23,975 bases of DNA from an uncultured Alphaproteobacteria bacterium (GCA_938003575.1 CALKYG010000072.1:1-23975); one strand, 5' to 3'; shown: positions 14,853 to 22,735, counted from the first letter of the stretch. Numbers and translations: made by a program. The notes: generated by a model from the letters alone, not told the origin.

Positions 14853-16016
14853 CTATCGTTTTGGCGTCAGTCGGAGCACTTTGCCGACCGCCGCGCCGTC
14901 ATGGTCCTCGGTTGTGACGAAGATCGCGCCGTCTGGCCCCTCTCGAACATCGCGAATGCGCTCGCCTTCGAGATAGCGCTCCTCCCCGACGACTTTTCCG
15001 TCCTCAATATCCAGTCGGTGCAAAGCGGTCTTTGCAAGGGCGCCGAGCAGAAGGTCGCCCTTCCATTCAAAGAATAAATCCCCCTTGTAGATAACGAGGC
15101 CTGACGGCGCGATCGACGGAACCCAATATTTTTCCGGCTGCTTTGTACCTTCGTACTCCGTGAAAGGAGAAATTTGCGCGCCGGAATAATCAAGGCCGTA
15201 GGTCGCAAGCGGCCAGCCGTAGTTGGCGCCTGGCGCAATGATGTTGAGTTCGTCGCCGCCCATCGGTCCATGTTCTGTTTCCCATATCATTCCCGACTCC
15301 TGGTCGACCGCGAGTCCCTGCTGATTGCGGTGGCCGTAGCTGTAGATTTCCGGCAATACGCCATCCCTGCCGACAAACGGGTTTTCAGCCGGAACCGTTC
15401 CATCGAGATTGATGCGGACAATCTTGCCTAGCCCGCTTGAAAGATCCTGAGCCTTTTCACGGTAATTGAAGCCGTCGCCGATGGTGATCAACATGGTGCG
15501 ATCCGGCATCAGCGCCATGCGAGCGCCGTAATGCACAGGCGTGTCCTTTCTGGGCGAAGCCTCAAAAATCGTCTTGATATCCGCGAGAGACGCGCCGTCG
15601 AAAGTCGCTGAAACGACGCGCGTCGCATTCGATCCGGGCTCGCCTGCAGCATAGCTGAGAAATATTGTGCGGTTCGTTTCGAAATCCGGGTGAACCAGCA
15701 AGTCGAATAAGCCGCCTTGGCTCCTGACATAGGGTTCCGGCACGCCCGCGACCGGAGCCGCAACAAGCTTGCCGTCGCGAATTACACGCAGCTTCCCGTC
15801 GCGCTCTGTCACAAGCATCGAACCATCCGGAAGAAACGCGATGCTCCAGGGGTTGACGAGGCCGTCAGCGAGCGTTTCAACATTGATTTCGACCGGTCCG
15901 ACGGGCGCAGGCTCGGAGGCTGACGTCTGCGCCCTTCTTGCTTCGCCTGCCGGACTGCTGCAGGCGGCGATAAATACAATGACGGCGATAATGGGTGCGC
16001 GGCTGTAAATTTTCAT
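14853..16016 (-). CDS. PQQ-dependent sugar dehydrogenase-like lipoprotein (glucose/sorbosone dehydrogenase family)
   Basis: This 387-residue protein has a signal peptide with a lipobox (IAAC, Cys19), so it is a membrane-anchored periplasmic protein. The mature part is a six-bladed beta-propeller of the soluble glucose dehydrogenase/YliI type. GLVNPWSIAFLPDGSMLVTERDGKLRV opens it, then VHYGARMAL, GDGFNYREKAQ, LGKIVRINLDGTVP-NPF, YSYGHRNQQGLA, EHGPMGGDELN and ANYGWP, all typical of the family. Members oxidise aldoses with pyrroloquinoline quinone in the periplasm, but the true substrate is often unknown. No PQQ synthesis genes are in the window. It converges with the DUF4349 gene and diverges from the small membrane protein gene across a 92-nt spacer. 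Confidence 0.92.
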   Translation of the reverse strand: MKIYSRAPIIAVIVFIAACSSPAGEARRAQTSASEPAPVGPVEINVETLADGLVNPWSIAFLPDGSMLVTERDGKLRVIRDGKLVAAPVAGVPEPYVRSQGGLFDLLVHPDFETNRTIFLSYAAGEPGSNATRVVSATFDGASLADIKTIFEASPRKDTPVHYGARMALMPDRTMLITIGDGFNYREKAQDLSSGLGKIVRINLDGTVPAENPFVGRDGVLPEIYSYGHRNQQGLAVDQESGMIWETEHGPMGGDELNIIAPGANYGWPLATYGLDYSGAQISPFTEYEGTKQPEKYWVPSIAPSGLVIYKGDLFFEWKGDLLLGALAKTALHRLDIEDGKVVGEERYLEGERIRDVREGPDGAIFVTTEDHDGAAVGKVLRLTPKR

Positions 16017-16108
16017 GGCGTGACCTGTTTTGTGTCTCTGGCGATTGGTATGCCTTCCGGGCCTGAGTAGTATCGCCTCAGGAACGGCGCGGCAAATAGG
16101 GGCGGCAA

Positions 16109-16549
16109 ATGGCGGTCATTCGGATTTTTCTCGCGTATGCGGCGGCGGTGGTTGTGACGCTATTGCTGGCGTCCGCATTTCATACCCAGATGGTCATCAA
16201 GGCGCTGATCGACGTCGGTGCCGTGGTCTCATTGGAGCGCCGGCTGGGAATGACGGGGACAGATCTCATCGGTCTTGCCCCGCAATTCGGGCTTGTGATC
16301 GCCATCGGGCTTGCGATCGGGTTCTTGGCGGCCGCAATTTTGAAGCGCTTCTTGAAGCCCTTGGCGCCTGTCGCCTATCCAATTGCCGGGGCGGCCGCGA
16401 TTGCCGTCGCGCTAACTGCGATGAGCATGGCGTTTGACGGGATCACCCCAATCGCCGGGGCCCGGTCGGCTTTTGGTTTTGGACTTCAATGCTTTGCCGG
16501 GGCGATTGGGGGCGCCGTATTCGCCTTGATCGCCGTTCGGACTAAGTGA
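16109..16549 (+). CDS. Small four-helix membrane protein of unknown function
   Basis: I do not recognise a family. This 146-residue protein has four hydrophobic segments (about residues 5-24, 56-78, 86-108 and 120-143) and few charged residues. The connecting loop at about 25-55 contains LERRLGMTGTDLIGL. The overall pattern suggests an inner-membrane protein with no evident catalytic motif. AGGGG lies about 7 nt before the ATG. rimO follows 39 nt after the stop on the same strand, so the two may be cotranscribed. The shared 92-nt upstream spacer must also carry the promoter of the divergent sugar dehydrogenase gene. Codon use and composition look native. Confidence 0.75.
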   Translation: MAVIRIFLAYAAAVVVTLLLASAFHTQMVIKALIDVGAVVSLERRLGMTGTDLIGLAPQFGLVIAIGLAIGFLAAAILKRFLKPLAPVAYPIAGAAAIAVALTAMSMAFDGITPIAGARSAFGFGLQCFAGAIGGAVFALIAVRTK

Positions 16550-16588
16550 GCTTTCGCGCGAGGCCCACATAAGCTAAAGGGCCCGCCC

Positions 16589-17914
16589 ATGGCCCGTACA
16601 GCACCGAGTGCGCCGAAAATCGGAATCGTCAGCCTAGGCTGTCCGAAGGCGCTAGTAGACTCCGAACGCATCATTACCCGCCTCCGTGCGGAAGGGTACG
16701 ATATCGCGCCCGACTATAAGGGCGCAGATGCGGTCTTGGTGAATACGTGCGGTTTTCTCGATTCTGCGCGTGCGGAATCGCTTGATGCAATCGGCGAGGC
16801 GATATCGGAGAACGGTCGCGTCATCGTTACCGGCTGTCTCGGCGCCCAAGAATCCGTCATTCGTGAGGCGCACCCGAAAGTGCTCGCCGTCACGGGGCCC
16901 CATCAGTATGAGGCCGTAATGGCGGCGGTCCATGCGGCAGCCCCGCCGCCGCATGATCCCTTGTTCGATCTCGTACCGCTGCAGGGCGTCAGGCTGACGC
17001 CGCGCCATTACGCCTACCTAAAGATTTCCGAGGGCTGCAATAACAGTTGTTCCTTCTGCATCATTCCATCGATGCGGGGAAAGCTGAAGAGTCGCCGGAT
17101 CGACGCCGTGCTCAGGGAAGCCGAAAGGCTCGTCGAGGCGGGTGTGAAAGAACTTCTCGTCATTTCTCAGGATACATCTGCTTACGGCGTCGACCTTAAG
17201 TATGCGCCCTTCGATTGGCGCGGCTCAAGGTATGAAACGCGGCTGTTTGATCTGGCGCGTGGTCTTTCTGATCTCGGAGTCTGGACGCGGCTTCACTATG
17301 TATATCCCTATCCGCATGTGACAGACGTCGTCCCGCTGATGGCGGAAGGGAAATTGCTGCCTTATCTCGACATTCCCTTTCAGCATGCAAGCCCAAAGGT
17401 GCTGAAAGCGATGCGCCGGCCGGCGCACCATGAAAAGACGCTCAAACAGATCAATCGCTGGCGAAGCATTTGTCCCGACATAGCGCTGCGATCGACATTC
17501 ATCGTCGGGTTCCCGGGGGAGACTGAAGAAGATTTCGCATTTCTGCTTCAGTGGTTGAAAGAGGCGCGCCTCAATCGGGTCGGCTGTTTTAAATTCGAAC
17601 CGGTGAAGGGGGCTGCGGCCAACGGCCTGCCCGGCGCCGTTCCGGACGAAGTGAAGGAGGAGCGATATCATCGCTTCATGGCCGCCCAACAGCAGATTTC
17701 TGCGGATATTCTTCGGAGCTGGATCGGCCGGGAAATCGATGTCCTAGTGGATGGCGTCGACGCCGACGGGGCTGTCGGGCGGTCTTATGCCGATGCGCCA
17801 GAGATTGATGGCGCTGTATTGCTGAGAGGCGAGACGGACTTGAAGCCCGGCGATTGCGTGCGCGTGCGGATAACCGGCTCAGACGAATATGATCTTGAGG
17901 GCGCATGTCTGTAA
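16589..17914 (+). CDS. rimO: Ribosomal protein S12 methylthiotransferase RimO
   Basis: RimO is a radical SAM enzyme with two iron-sulfur clusters that adds a methylthio group to a conserved Asp of ribosomal protein S12. The N-terminal cluster domain shows Cys18 ([12 protein letters not shown]), Cys54 (NTCGFLD) and Cys83 (TGCLGAQ). The radical SAM motif is C150-x3-C154-x2-C157 ([13 protein letters not shown]). [15 protein letters not shown] and a C-terminal TRAM domain (about residues 378-441) follow. Length (441) and the [10 protein letters not shown] signature indicate RimO rather than the related tRNA enzyme MiaB. AAAGGG lies 8 nt before the ATG. Its substrate rpsL is not nearby. Confidence 0.96.
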   Translation: MARTAPSAPKIGIVSLGCPKALVDSERIITRLRAEGYDIAPDYKGADAVLVNTCGFLDSARAESLDAIGEAISENGRVIVTGCLGAQESVIREAHPKVLAVTGPHQYEAVMAAVHAAAPPPHDPLFDLVPLQGVRLTPRHYAYLKISEGCNNSCSFCIIPSMRGKLKSRRIDAVLREAERLVEAGVKELLVISQDTSAYGVDLKYAPFDWRGSRYETRLFDLARGLSDLGVWTRLHYVYPYPHVTDVVPLMAEGKLLPYLDIPFQHASPKVLKAMRRPAHHEKTLKQINRWRSICPDIALRSTFIVGFPGETEEDFAFLLQWLKEARLNRVGCFKFEPVKGAAANGLPGAVPDEVKEERYHRFMAAQQQISADILRSWIGREIDVLVDGVDADGAVGRSYADAPEIDGAVLLRGETDLKPGDCVRVRITGSDEYDLEGACL

Positions 17915-18101
17915 CGCGCGCCGGAAACGTGTGCAGCGATGACATTTGTTTACGCCGCGGCGGTTGAGGGTGCTGCGCTCAATTCGATCAGGGTGTTCGC
18001 CGAAAATGACGGCGGCCGCCGCGCCGGTGCTATCACGCGGCCGACTGGAGCGCGGATCAGCCGCTGGATTGATGTCGGGAAATTGAAGTAACATACGAAT
18101 A

Positions 18102-19514
18102 ATGCAGGAAGATCTTGCCGCCCTCATCCGTAGAACCGCCGCGCAAGTCCGGGCCCGCGATTTCCTGTGGTCGGCCGCGATCACCGCCGGCATCGGCCTG
18201 ATCATCATCGCTTTCGGTCCAAGCAACGCGAAGCTTTTCGGCCTACAGCGCCATGTTTGGCTGCCGATGCTGGCCTGGATCGTGTTTATCGCGTCTCTCG
18301 GCGTGCGTTATAGATTTTCATCTGGACGCGAATGGGCCCTCCCCGTCGAACGGGTCATTGCCAATGAAATCAGCGCACAGCAGGCTGAACTCGCCTCGCT
18401 GCGTCTTGCGCGTGACGTCGCTAAGGCGCTGCCTGAACCGCTATTTATTCTCGATGCGGCAGGGATGATTGAGCACGCCAATCCAGCGGCTGAGGAATTC
18501 CTGAACACAAGAGAGGTCGAAGGTCGCCATTTTGCAGCGGTGCTGCGTGCGCCGAATGTTTTTGAGGCAGCCGACGCCGTCGCCAAGGGCGAGGGTGCGC
18601 GAATCGTAGATTTTTCCACCATCGGCGCTGTTGAGCGCCATTGCCGCGCCTTTGTGGCGCCCCTCGACGACGCCGTGCCCCGCGAACGCGTATTAGTTTA
18701 TGTCAGGGACCTCACCAGTGAACGTCGGGTCGAACAGATGCGCGCCGACTTCGTTGCGTCCGCAAGTCATGAGCTGAGGACTCCGCTCGCCTCGCTCTTG
18801 GGCTTTATCGAGACGATCCGCGGGCACGCAAAGAATGATCCGGAGGCGCGAGAGAAGTTTCTCGGCATCATGCAGGCGCAAGCTGAACGTATGCAGCGAC
18901 TCGTGGCCGATTTAATGTCGTTGTCGCGGATCGAGCTGCACGAACACGTGCCGCCGCAGGATGAAACGGATCTTTCCGCGATAGCCGAAGACGTGATCGA
19001 CAGCTTAAGGCCGATGTTTGAGCAGTCCTCGACAATCGTCGACTATGAGAATCTCACGGCGGCGCCCTTGCCGATAATTGGCGATCGCGATGAGTTGTTT
19101 CAGGCGATCCAGAACCTCATCGACAATGCCGTTAAGTACGGCGGCGATCCGGCTATGATTAAGGTGAAGACCGGGTCCGGCGTCGCACCTTCACTGGCGC
19201 AGGACGGCGAGGTCGCGCACCGCAGCGGCGACACGGCGGGACAGGTGGCCGCTCGTCTCGGCTGTCAAGTCGACGACCTTGTCTTCGTTCAGGTGCGCGA
19301 CTTCGGCCCCGGAATGGAGCGGGGCGTTCTGCCCCGCCTTACTGAAAGGTTTTATCGCGTGAACGTTGAACGCTCCAAGAAGAGCGGAGGCACCGGTCTT
19401 GGCCTTGCGATCGTCAAACATATCGTCAATCGGCACAAGGGTGGGTTGCAGGTGGAGAGCCGGCTTGCAGGGGGAACGGCCTTTACCTGCTATTTTGCCG
19501 CCAATCGGCGCTGA
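18102..19514 (+). CDS. phoR: Phosphate regulon sensor histidine kinase PhoR
   Basis: This 470-residue membrane kinase probably senses phosphate supply and phosphorylates PhoB. Two N-terminal helices (about residues 24-40 and 50-66) anchor it with a short periplasmic turn. A PAS domain lies at about 95-200 (LPEPLFILDAAGMIEHANPA). The HisKA helix carries the phosphorylated His223 (SASHELRTPLASLLGF). The ATPase domain has the N box (N342, NLIDNAVKYGG), D400-F-G-P-G and GGTGLGLAIVKHIV. Asn342 and Asp400 are 58 residues apart, about 25-30 more than usual, because of a hydrophilic insert between two strands. The start ATG 18102 has a weak ribosome site. phoU and phoB follow, which supports PhoR over other HisKA kinases. 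Confidence 0.92.
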   Translation: MQEDLAALIRRTAAQVRARDFLWSAAITAGIGLIIIAFGPSNAKLFGLQRHVWLPMLAWIVFIASLGVRYRFSSGREWALPVERVIANEISAQQAELASLRLARDVAKALPEPLFILDAAGMIEHANPAAEEFLNTREVEGRHFAAVLRAPNVFEAADAVAKGEGARIVDFSTIGAVERHCRAFVAPLDDAVPRERVLVYVRDLTSERRVEQMRADFVASASHELRTPLASLLGFIETIRGHAKNDPEAREKFLGIMQAQAERMQRLVADLMSLSRIELHEHVPPQDETDLSAIAEDVIDSLRPMFEQSSTIVDYENLTAAPLPIIGDRDELFQAIQNLIDNAVKYGGDPAMIKVKTGSGVAPSLAQDGEVAHRSGDTAGQVAARLGCQVDDLVFVQVRDFGPGMERGVLPRLTERFYRVNVERSKKSGGTGLGLAIVKHIVNRHKGGLQVESRLAGGTAFTCYFAANRR

Positions 19515-19528
19515 CGGAAATTCGGCTC

Positions 19529-19554
19529 CGCCGACCTCCACCGGCGAAATTTTT
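19529..19554 (+). terminator. Weak terminator-like hairpin between phoR and phoU
   Basis: CGCCG (19529-19533) and CGGCG (19542-19546) form a 5-bp stem with an 8-nt loop, followed by AAATTTTT. It may reduce read-through from phoR into phoU-phoB. The stem is short, so confidence is low. Confidence 0.3.
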
Positions 19555-19632
19555 GCGCCCGACAAGAATCTGTCACACATTTGGGCGATGTAGGCCCTCA
19601 GGCCCCACAGCCGACTGGAAAGTACTGGAAGA

Positions 19633-20349
19633 ATGGCGATTGCCGCACCCGCCGCCGCACCTGGCGCCCTTCGCGCCCTTGAAGTTGACTTCGCCCAGAT
19701 CTCCGCGCTCGTCGAGACGCAGTTGAGCGAAGCGATCTCGGCGTTGGAGCGGCGCGACATAGCGGTCGCCGAGCGGGTCATTCTGACGGACAAAAAGGTC
19801 GACGCGCTCAACCGCCAGATTGACGCAAAAGTGCTTGAAACCTTGAAAGCTGGTCCGATGCCGGACCGCCAGCTCCGCGAAGCGGTCAGCTATATGAAGC
19901 TCGCAGGGGAACTCGAGCGCGTTGGGGATCTCGCGAAAAACGTGGCCCGCCGCACGCTTGTTGTCAGCCGTGAAGCGCCGGCTCAGTCGCTGATCACGGG
20001 CGTTGTGCGGATGGGGCGCGCCAGCCTGCGCCAGTTGTCGGATATCCTCAGCGCCTTTCAATCAGGGGACCTGACTGCGGCGACCGCTGTTTGGGCCGGC
20101 GACACTGATCTCGATGAACTATATAATTCGCTTTATCGGGAATTAATGCAGTCGATGGCGGAAGATTCAAAGCGCATCGTCATCGGCGCGCATTTGCTTT
20201 TCATCTCGAAGAATTTCGAGCGCATCGGTGATCACGCAACCAACATCGCTGAAGCCATTCATTTTGTTGAAACCGGCGCCCCGTTCCAGGAAAGTCGGCC
20301 AAAGGGCGATGAAACCGCGGCGGCCGTTCCCCTGCGTCGCGCCGAATAA
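19633..20349 (+). CDS. phoU: Phosphate signalling protein PhoU
   Basis: PhoU links the Pst phosphate transporter to PhoR and restrains the Pho response when phosphate is plentiful. The 238-residue protein is a two-repeat helical bundle, each repeat carrying the metal-binding signature: ELERVGDLAKNVAR in the first half and NFERIGDHATNIAEAI in the second. The ATG at 19633 follows a GGAAG-like site; an upstream extension is blocked by stops. The gap from phoR is 118 nt, and phoB starts 12 nt after its stop. In many alphaproteobacteria pstC, pstA and pstB lie between phoR and phoU; here they are missing, so PhoU must work with a transporter encoded elsewhere. The C-terminal tail (about residues 218-238) is hydrophilic and unconserved-looking. 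Confidence 0.96.
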   Translation: MAIAAPAAAPGALRALEVDFAQISALVETQLSEAISALERRDIAVAERVILTDKKVDALNRQIDAKVLETLKAGPMPDRQLREAVSYMKLAGELERVGDLAKNVARRTLVVSREAPAQSLITGVVRMGRASLRQLSDILSAFQSGDLTAATAVWAGDTDLDELYNSLYRELMQSMAEDSKRIVIGAHLLFISKNFERIGDHATNIAEAIHFVETGAPFQESRPKGDETAAAVPLRRAE

Positions 20350-20361
20350 CGGGATTGAAAC

Positions 20362-21051
20362 ATGGCGAAAACAAAAATCCTGATCGTCGAAGACGAAGAG
20401 GCGATCTCGACGCTTCTTGACTATAATTTGTCGCGGGAGGATTTCGAAACCCGTATCGCCGTAGATGGTGAAGACGCTCTTCTGAAGACGCAGGAATTCC
20501 ACCCCGACATCGTAATTCTCGATTGGATGTTGCCTAAAGTGTCCGGCATAGAGGTTTGTCGGCGTCTTCGCCAGAATCCGGACACGCGGAATCTGCCGAT
20601 CATCATGCTGACGGCTCGTTCAGAGGAGTCCGATCGCATCCGCGGCCTAGACACCGGCGCTGACGATTACCTGACGAAACCGTTTTCGACAGCCGAGCTT
20701 GTGGCGCGCGTCAAGGCTGTGTTGCGGCGCATTCGCCCTGCCCTCGTTGAGGACATTGTCGAATATGGCGATCTCAAGGTCGATCGCACCGCTCACCGGG
20801 TCTGGCGCGGCGATCAGGAAATCCACCTTGGTCCGACGGAGTTTCGCCTGATTGATCACCTGATCCAGCATCCCGGACGGGTATTTTCGCGTGAGCAGCT
20901 GCTCAACGCGGTTTGGGGTTCAGACGTTTTCGTCGAGGTACGTACGGTCGACGTCCATGTCGGGCGGCTTCGCAAGGCCCTTACCAAATTCAACCATGAC
21001 GACCCGATCAGGACGGTCCGGGCCGCCGGCTATTCGCTCGACTTCGCATAA
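20362..21051 (+). CDS. phoB: Phosphate regulon response regulator PhoB
   Basis: This 229-residue OmpR/PhoB-type regulator activates phosphate-starvation genes once phosphorylated by PhoR. The receiver domain (about 4-120) shows the acidic pair in VEDEEA, the phosphorylated Asp54 (ILDWMLPKVSG), the switch Thr in MLTARSEE and the Lys in LTKPFSTAEL. The DNA-binding winged helix (about 135-228) has LGPTEFRLIDHLIQHPGRVFSREQLL and VRTVDVHVGRLRKAL, characteristic of PhoB. It starts 12 nt after phoU, with a modest GGGA-like site, and is probably translated from the same message. It converges with gcrA; a hairpin separates the two. Confidence 0.96.
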   Translation: MAKTKILIVEDEEAISTLLDYNLSREDFETRIAVDGEDALLKTQEFHPDIVILDWMLPKVSGIEVCRRLRQNPDTRNLPIIMLTARSEESDRIRGLDTGADDYLTKPFSTAELVARVKAVLRRIRPALVEDIVEYGDLKVDRTAHRVWRGDQEIHLGPTEFRLIDHLIQHPGRVFSREQLLNAVWGSDVFVEVRTVDVHVGRLRKALTKFNHDDPIRTVRAAGYSLDFA

Positions 21052-21076
21052 AGAAACCGCCGGCGACGCCGGCGGT
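21048..21076 (-). terminator. Terminator hairpin between phoB and gcrA
   Basis: Perfect 9-bp arms ACCGCCGGC (21056-21064) and GCCGGCGGT (21068-21076) enclose a 3-nt loop. Read on the minus strand the stem is followed by TTTCTTTAT, a good tail for ending gcrA. On the plus strand it may also help terminate phoB. Confidence 0.7.
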
Positions 21077-21101
21077 CTCCTCCGCCGCGTACAAACCCTT
21101 G

Positions 21102-21614
21102 CTAGTTGGCGGCGCGGCGTCGCGCCGCCTCGGCGATCATGCGCGCAGCAGCCGACTGGGGCCTTTCTGGGCGGCGCTGCGCTGGCTGGAACGCAAGTTG
21201 AGCGTGGTAGGCGCAATAGGGTTTGCCGGTTGGGGCCGATTGGCCGCAAAAGTGGAAATCGTCCTTTGCAGGATCGCCGATCGGCCATTTGCACATGTTG
21301 CCCTTCAGGGTTGCGACCGTCGTCATATCCCCCGACGACAACACGACTGGCGCAGTGAATTCCGGCTCCGCAATCAGCGTGTCGATCTCCGACCGCGCAA
21401 AGCTCGCCGCCGCGGGCTCTTCTGCGTGATATTCGCTTTCGCAGCCCCGCTGCGGCTTGGCGGGAGTCGCCCGTCCCGAAAGGCCCAGCCTGTGGACTTT
21501 GCCAATGACCGCATTGCGGGTTACGCCACCCATCTTTGACGCGATCTGGCTCGCCGAAAGGCCTTCGGCCCAGAATTTCTTCAACAGCTCCACCCGTTCG
21601 TCATTCCACGCCAT
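21102..21614 (-). CDS. gcrA: GcrA cell cycle regulator
   Basis: GcrA is an alphaproteobacterial transcription factor that binds sigma-70 RNA polymerase and stimulates promoters carrying CcrM-methylated GANTC sites, controlling cell-cycle and division genes. The N-terminal DNA-binding segment (MAWNDERVELLKKFWAEGLS-ASQIASKMGGVTRNAVIGKVHRLGLSGR, residues 1-48) is diagnostic. A variable linker follows. The C-terminal polymerase-binding part contains MCKWPIGDP, FHFCG and KPYCAYH (about residues 107-140). At 170 residues it is close to the family norm. AGGAG lies about 8 nt before the ATG on the minus strand. The upstream spacer carries a promoter-like pair, a DnaA-box match and two GANTC sites, in keeping with known control of gcrA in Caulobacter. 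Confidence 0.97.
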   Translation of the reverse strand: MAWNDERVELLKKFWAEGLSASQIASKMGGVTRNAVIGKVHRLGLSGRATPAKPQRGCESEYHAEEPAAASFARSEIDTLIAEPEFTAPVVLSSGDMTTVATLKGNMCKWPIGDPAKDDFHFCGQSAPTGKPYCAYHAQLAFQPAQRRPERPQSAAARMIAEAARRRAAN

Positions 21615-21685
21615 GATCCAGCTCCTGTTTCCCTCCGAAGGCCGAACACCCGCCGTTCCCGGTTTTCGTGTTCCCTCGTCCCGAT

Positions 21686-21699
21686 CACAATATGTTGTG
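21686..21699. promoter_or_regulatory. Dyad CACAA-TATG-TTGTG in the gcrA leader
   Basis: Perfect 5-bp arms flank a 4-nt centre, between the putative gcrA promoter and its start codon. It could be an operator for a dimeric repressor. No specific regulator is recognised. Confidence 0.3.
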
Positions 21700-21733
21700 G
21701 CGTCCCGAAAACGCCGCCCGCAACCATCAAAAT

Positions 21734-21761
21734 ATAGTATCCTACTGAAGCCGAATTACAA
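21734..21761 (-). promoter_or_regulatory. Putative gcrA promoter
   Basis: On the minus strand TTGTAA (21756-21761) and TACTAT (21734-21739) are separated by 16 bp, about 120 nt ahead of the gcrA ATG. The match is moderate and was chosen partly by position. Confidence 0.4.
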
Positions 21762-21779
21762 CATGGCGCCCCTTCCAAA

Positions 21780-21788
21780 TTTTGCACA
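21780..21788 (+). promoter_or_regulatory. DnaA-box-like site upstream of gcrA
   Basis: TTTTGCACA matches the relaxed DnaA box TTWTNCACA at every fixed position. It lies about 20 bp upstream of the putative -35 element of gcrA. DnaA is known to activate gcrA in Caulobacter, so the placement fits. Confidence 0.5.
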
Positions 21789-21802
21789 CTAGATATTGTA
21801 AT

Positions 21803-21828
21803 GATTCACACGGCCACCCCGGCGAGTC
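21803..21828. promoter_or_regulatory. Two CcrM GANTC methylation sites in the gcrA/ABC permease spacer
   Basis: GATTC (21803-21807) and GAGTC (21824-21828) lie 17 nt apart, upstream of both divergent genes. GANTC is the CcrM target and the signal read by GcrA. Whether they are regulatory here is inferred from position only. Confidence 0.4.
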
Positions 21829-21865
21829 GCTTGACCCGCCGCCGCCCTCGCGCGAGATCAATCCC

Positions 21866-22726
21866 ATGACTGTTCAGGACCTTGCCGACAGCGAGGCGCG
21901 CATCGAACGCCGCGACGGGAGTTTCGCCTTCGGCGAGCGCCGGTTTGGCGCCGTTAATTGGCTTGGGCTGCAAACGCTATTTGTCAAGGAAGTGCGGCGC
22001 TTTCTGAAGGTTTCCTTCCAGACGATCTTCGCGCCTCTCATTTCGACCCTACTGTTTTTGCTCGTCTTCACTCAGGCAATGGGCGGCCGCGCGGCAGTAG
22101 GGGGGGGTTCCTACATCGAATTTTTGGCGCCTGGCCTCATCATGATGGCGATTCTGACCAACGCGTTTGCAAACTCCTCATCGTCAATAATCATCGGCAA
22201 AGTCCAGGGGTCGATTGTAGACGTTCTGACGCCTCCTTTGTCCGCCTCTGAATTGCTTGCCGCGATCGTGGCGGGCGCTGCGTGCCGCGGCCTGCTTGTC
22301 GCGGTGGTCACCGGCGCGACAAGCGCCTTCTTCATGGCGATCGCCAATACGCCGATGCATTTTCTGAATTTCTGGCCGATTGCATTTTTCTCAACCGCGG
22401 CCGCTCTGATGTTCGGCATGCTAGGCGTGATCGGCGGCGTATGGGCGGATAAGTTCGATCAGCTCGCCGCATTTACGAATTTCGTCATTATCCCGCTGAC
22501 TTTCCTGTCCGGCACCTTCTACGCGATCAGCAGCTTGCCAGAGCCGTTCCACACAATTACGCGATTCAACCCTGTTTTTTATTTGATCGATGGGTTTCGG
22601 TACGGATTCACAGGCGCGGCTGAAGCGCCTGTGATGCTCGGGGTCTGGGTCATCGTCGCGATCAACGCGGCGCTTGCAATTATTTGTTACCGGTTGCTGC
22701 AAAGCGGCTACAAACTCAAGAGTTAG
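21866..22726 (+). CDS. ABC-2 type transporter permease
   Basis: This 286-residue protein is the membrane half of an ABC exporter of the drug/polysaccharide/lipid ABC-2 class. A cytoplasmic N-terminal segment leads into an amphipathic stretch (LFVKEVRRFLKVSFQTIFAP) and six membrane helices. LSGTFYAISSLPEPFHTITRFNPVFYLIDGFRYGF near the end is the typical ABC-2 signature. ATG 21866 is preferred; an in-frame TTG at 21782 would add an unlikely proline-rich leader. No ATP-binding subunit lies beside it: gcrA is upstream on the other strand and hslO follows 9 nt downstream. The ATPase must therefore be encoded elsewhere. A run of eight G at 22100-22107 interrupts the codons for Gly79-Gly81. The exported substrate is unknown. 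Confidence 0.92.
   Translation: MTVQDLADSEARIERRDGSFAFGERRFGAVNWLGLQTLFVKEVRRFLKVSFQTIFAPLISTLLFLLVFTQAMGGRAAVGGGSYIEFLAPGLIMMAILTNAFANSSSSIIIGKVQGSIVDVLTPPLSASELLAAIVAGAACRGLLVAVVTGATSAFFMAIANTPMHFLNFWPIAFFSTAAALMFGMLGVIGGVWADKFDQLAAFTNFVIIPLTFLSGTFYAISSLPEPFHTITRFNPVFYLIDGFRYGFTGAAEAPVMLGVWVIVAINAALAIICYRLLQSGYKLKS
22100..22107 (+). repeat. Poly(G)8 tract inside the ABC permease gene
   Basis: Eight consecutive G bases encode part of AVGGGSY near residue 79. A one-base slip would truncate the permease early. Poly(G) runs of this length can be unstable in some bacteria; variation here is not shown. Confidence 0.6.
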
Positions 22727-22735
22727 GCTCAGCCT

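Noticed and set aside
17915..18101. Promoter or regulatory RNA ahead of phoR
   Set aside because: GC-rich spacer with short palindromic stretches but no -10/-35 pair, Pho box or RNA motif strong enough to call.
19570..19576. Pho-box half-site CTGTCAC upstream of phoU
   Set aside because: Only one half matches; the second half at the expected spacing does not, so PhoB control cannot be claimed. A weaker ATGACA near 17939 ahead of phoR is likewise isolated.
21782..21865. TTG start extending the ABC permease
   Set aside because: The extension is proline-rich and unlike the family, and it overlaps the probable gcrA control sites; ATG 21866 is preferred.
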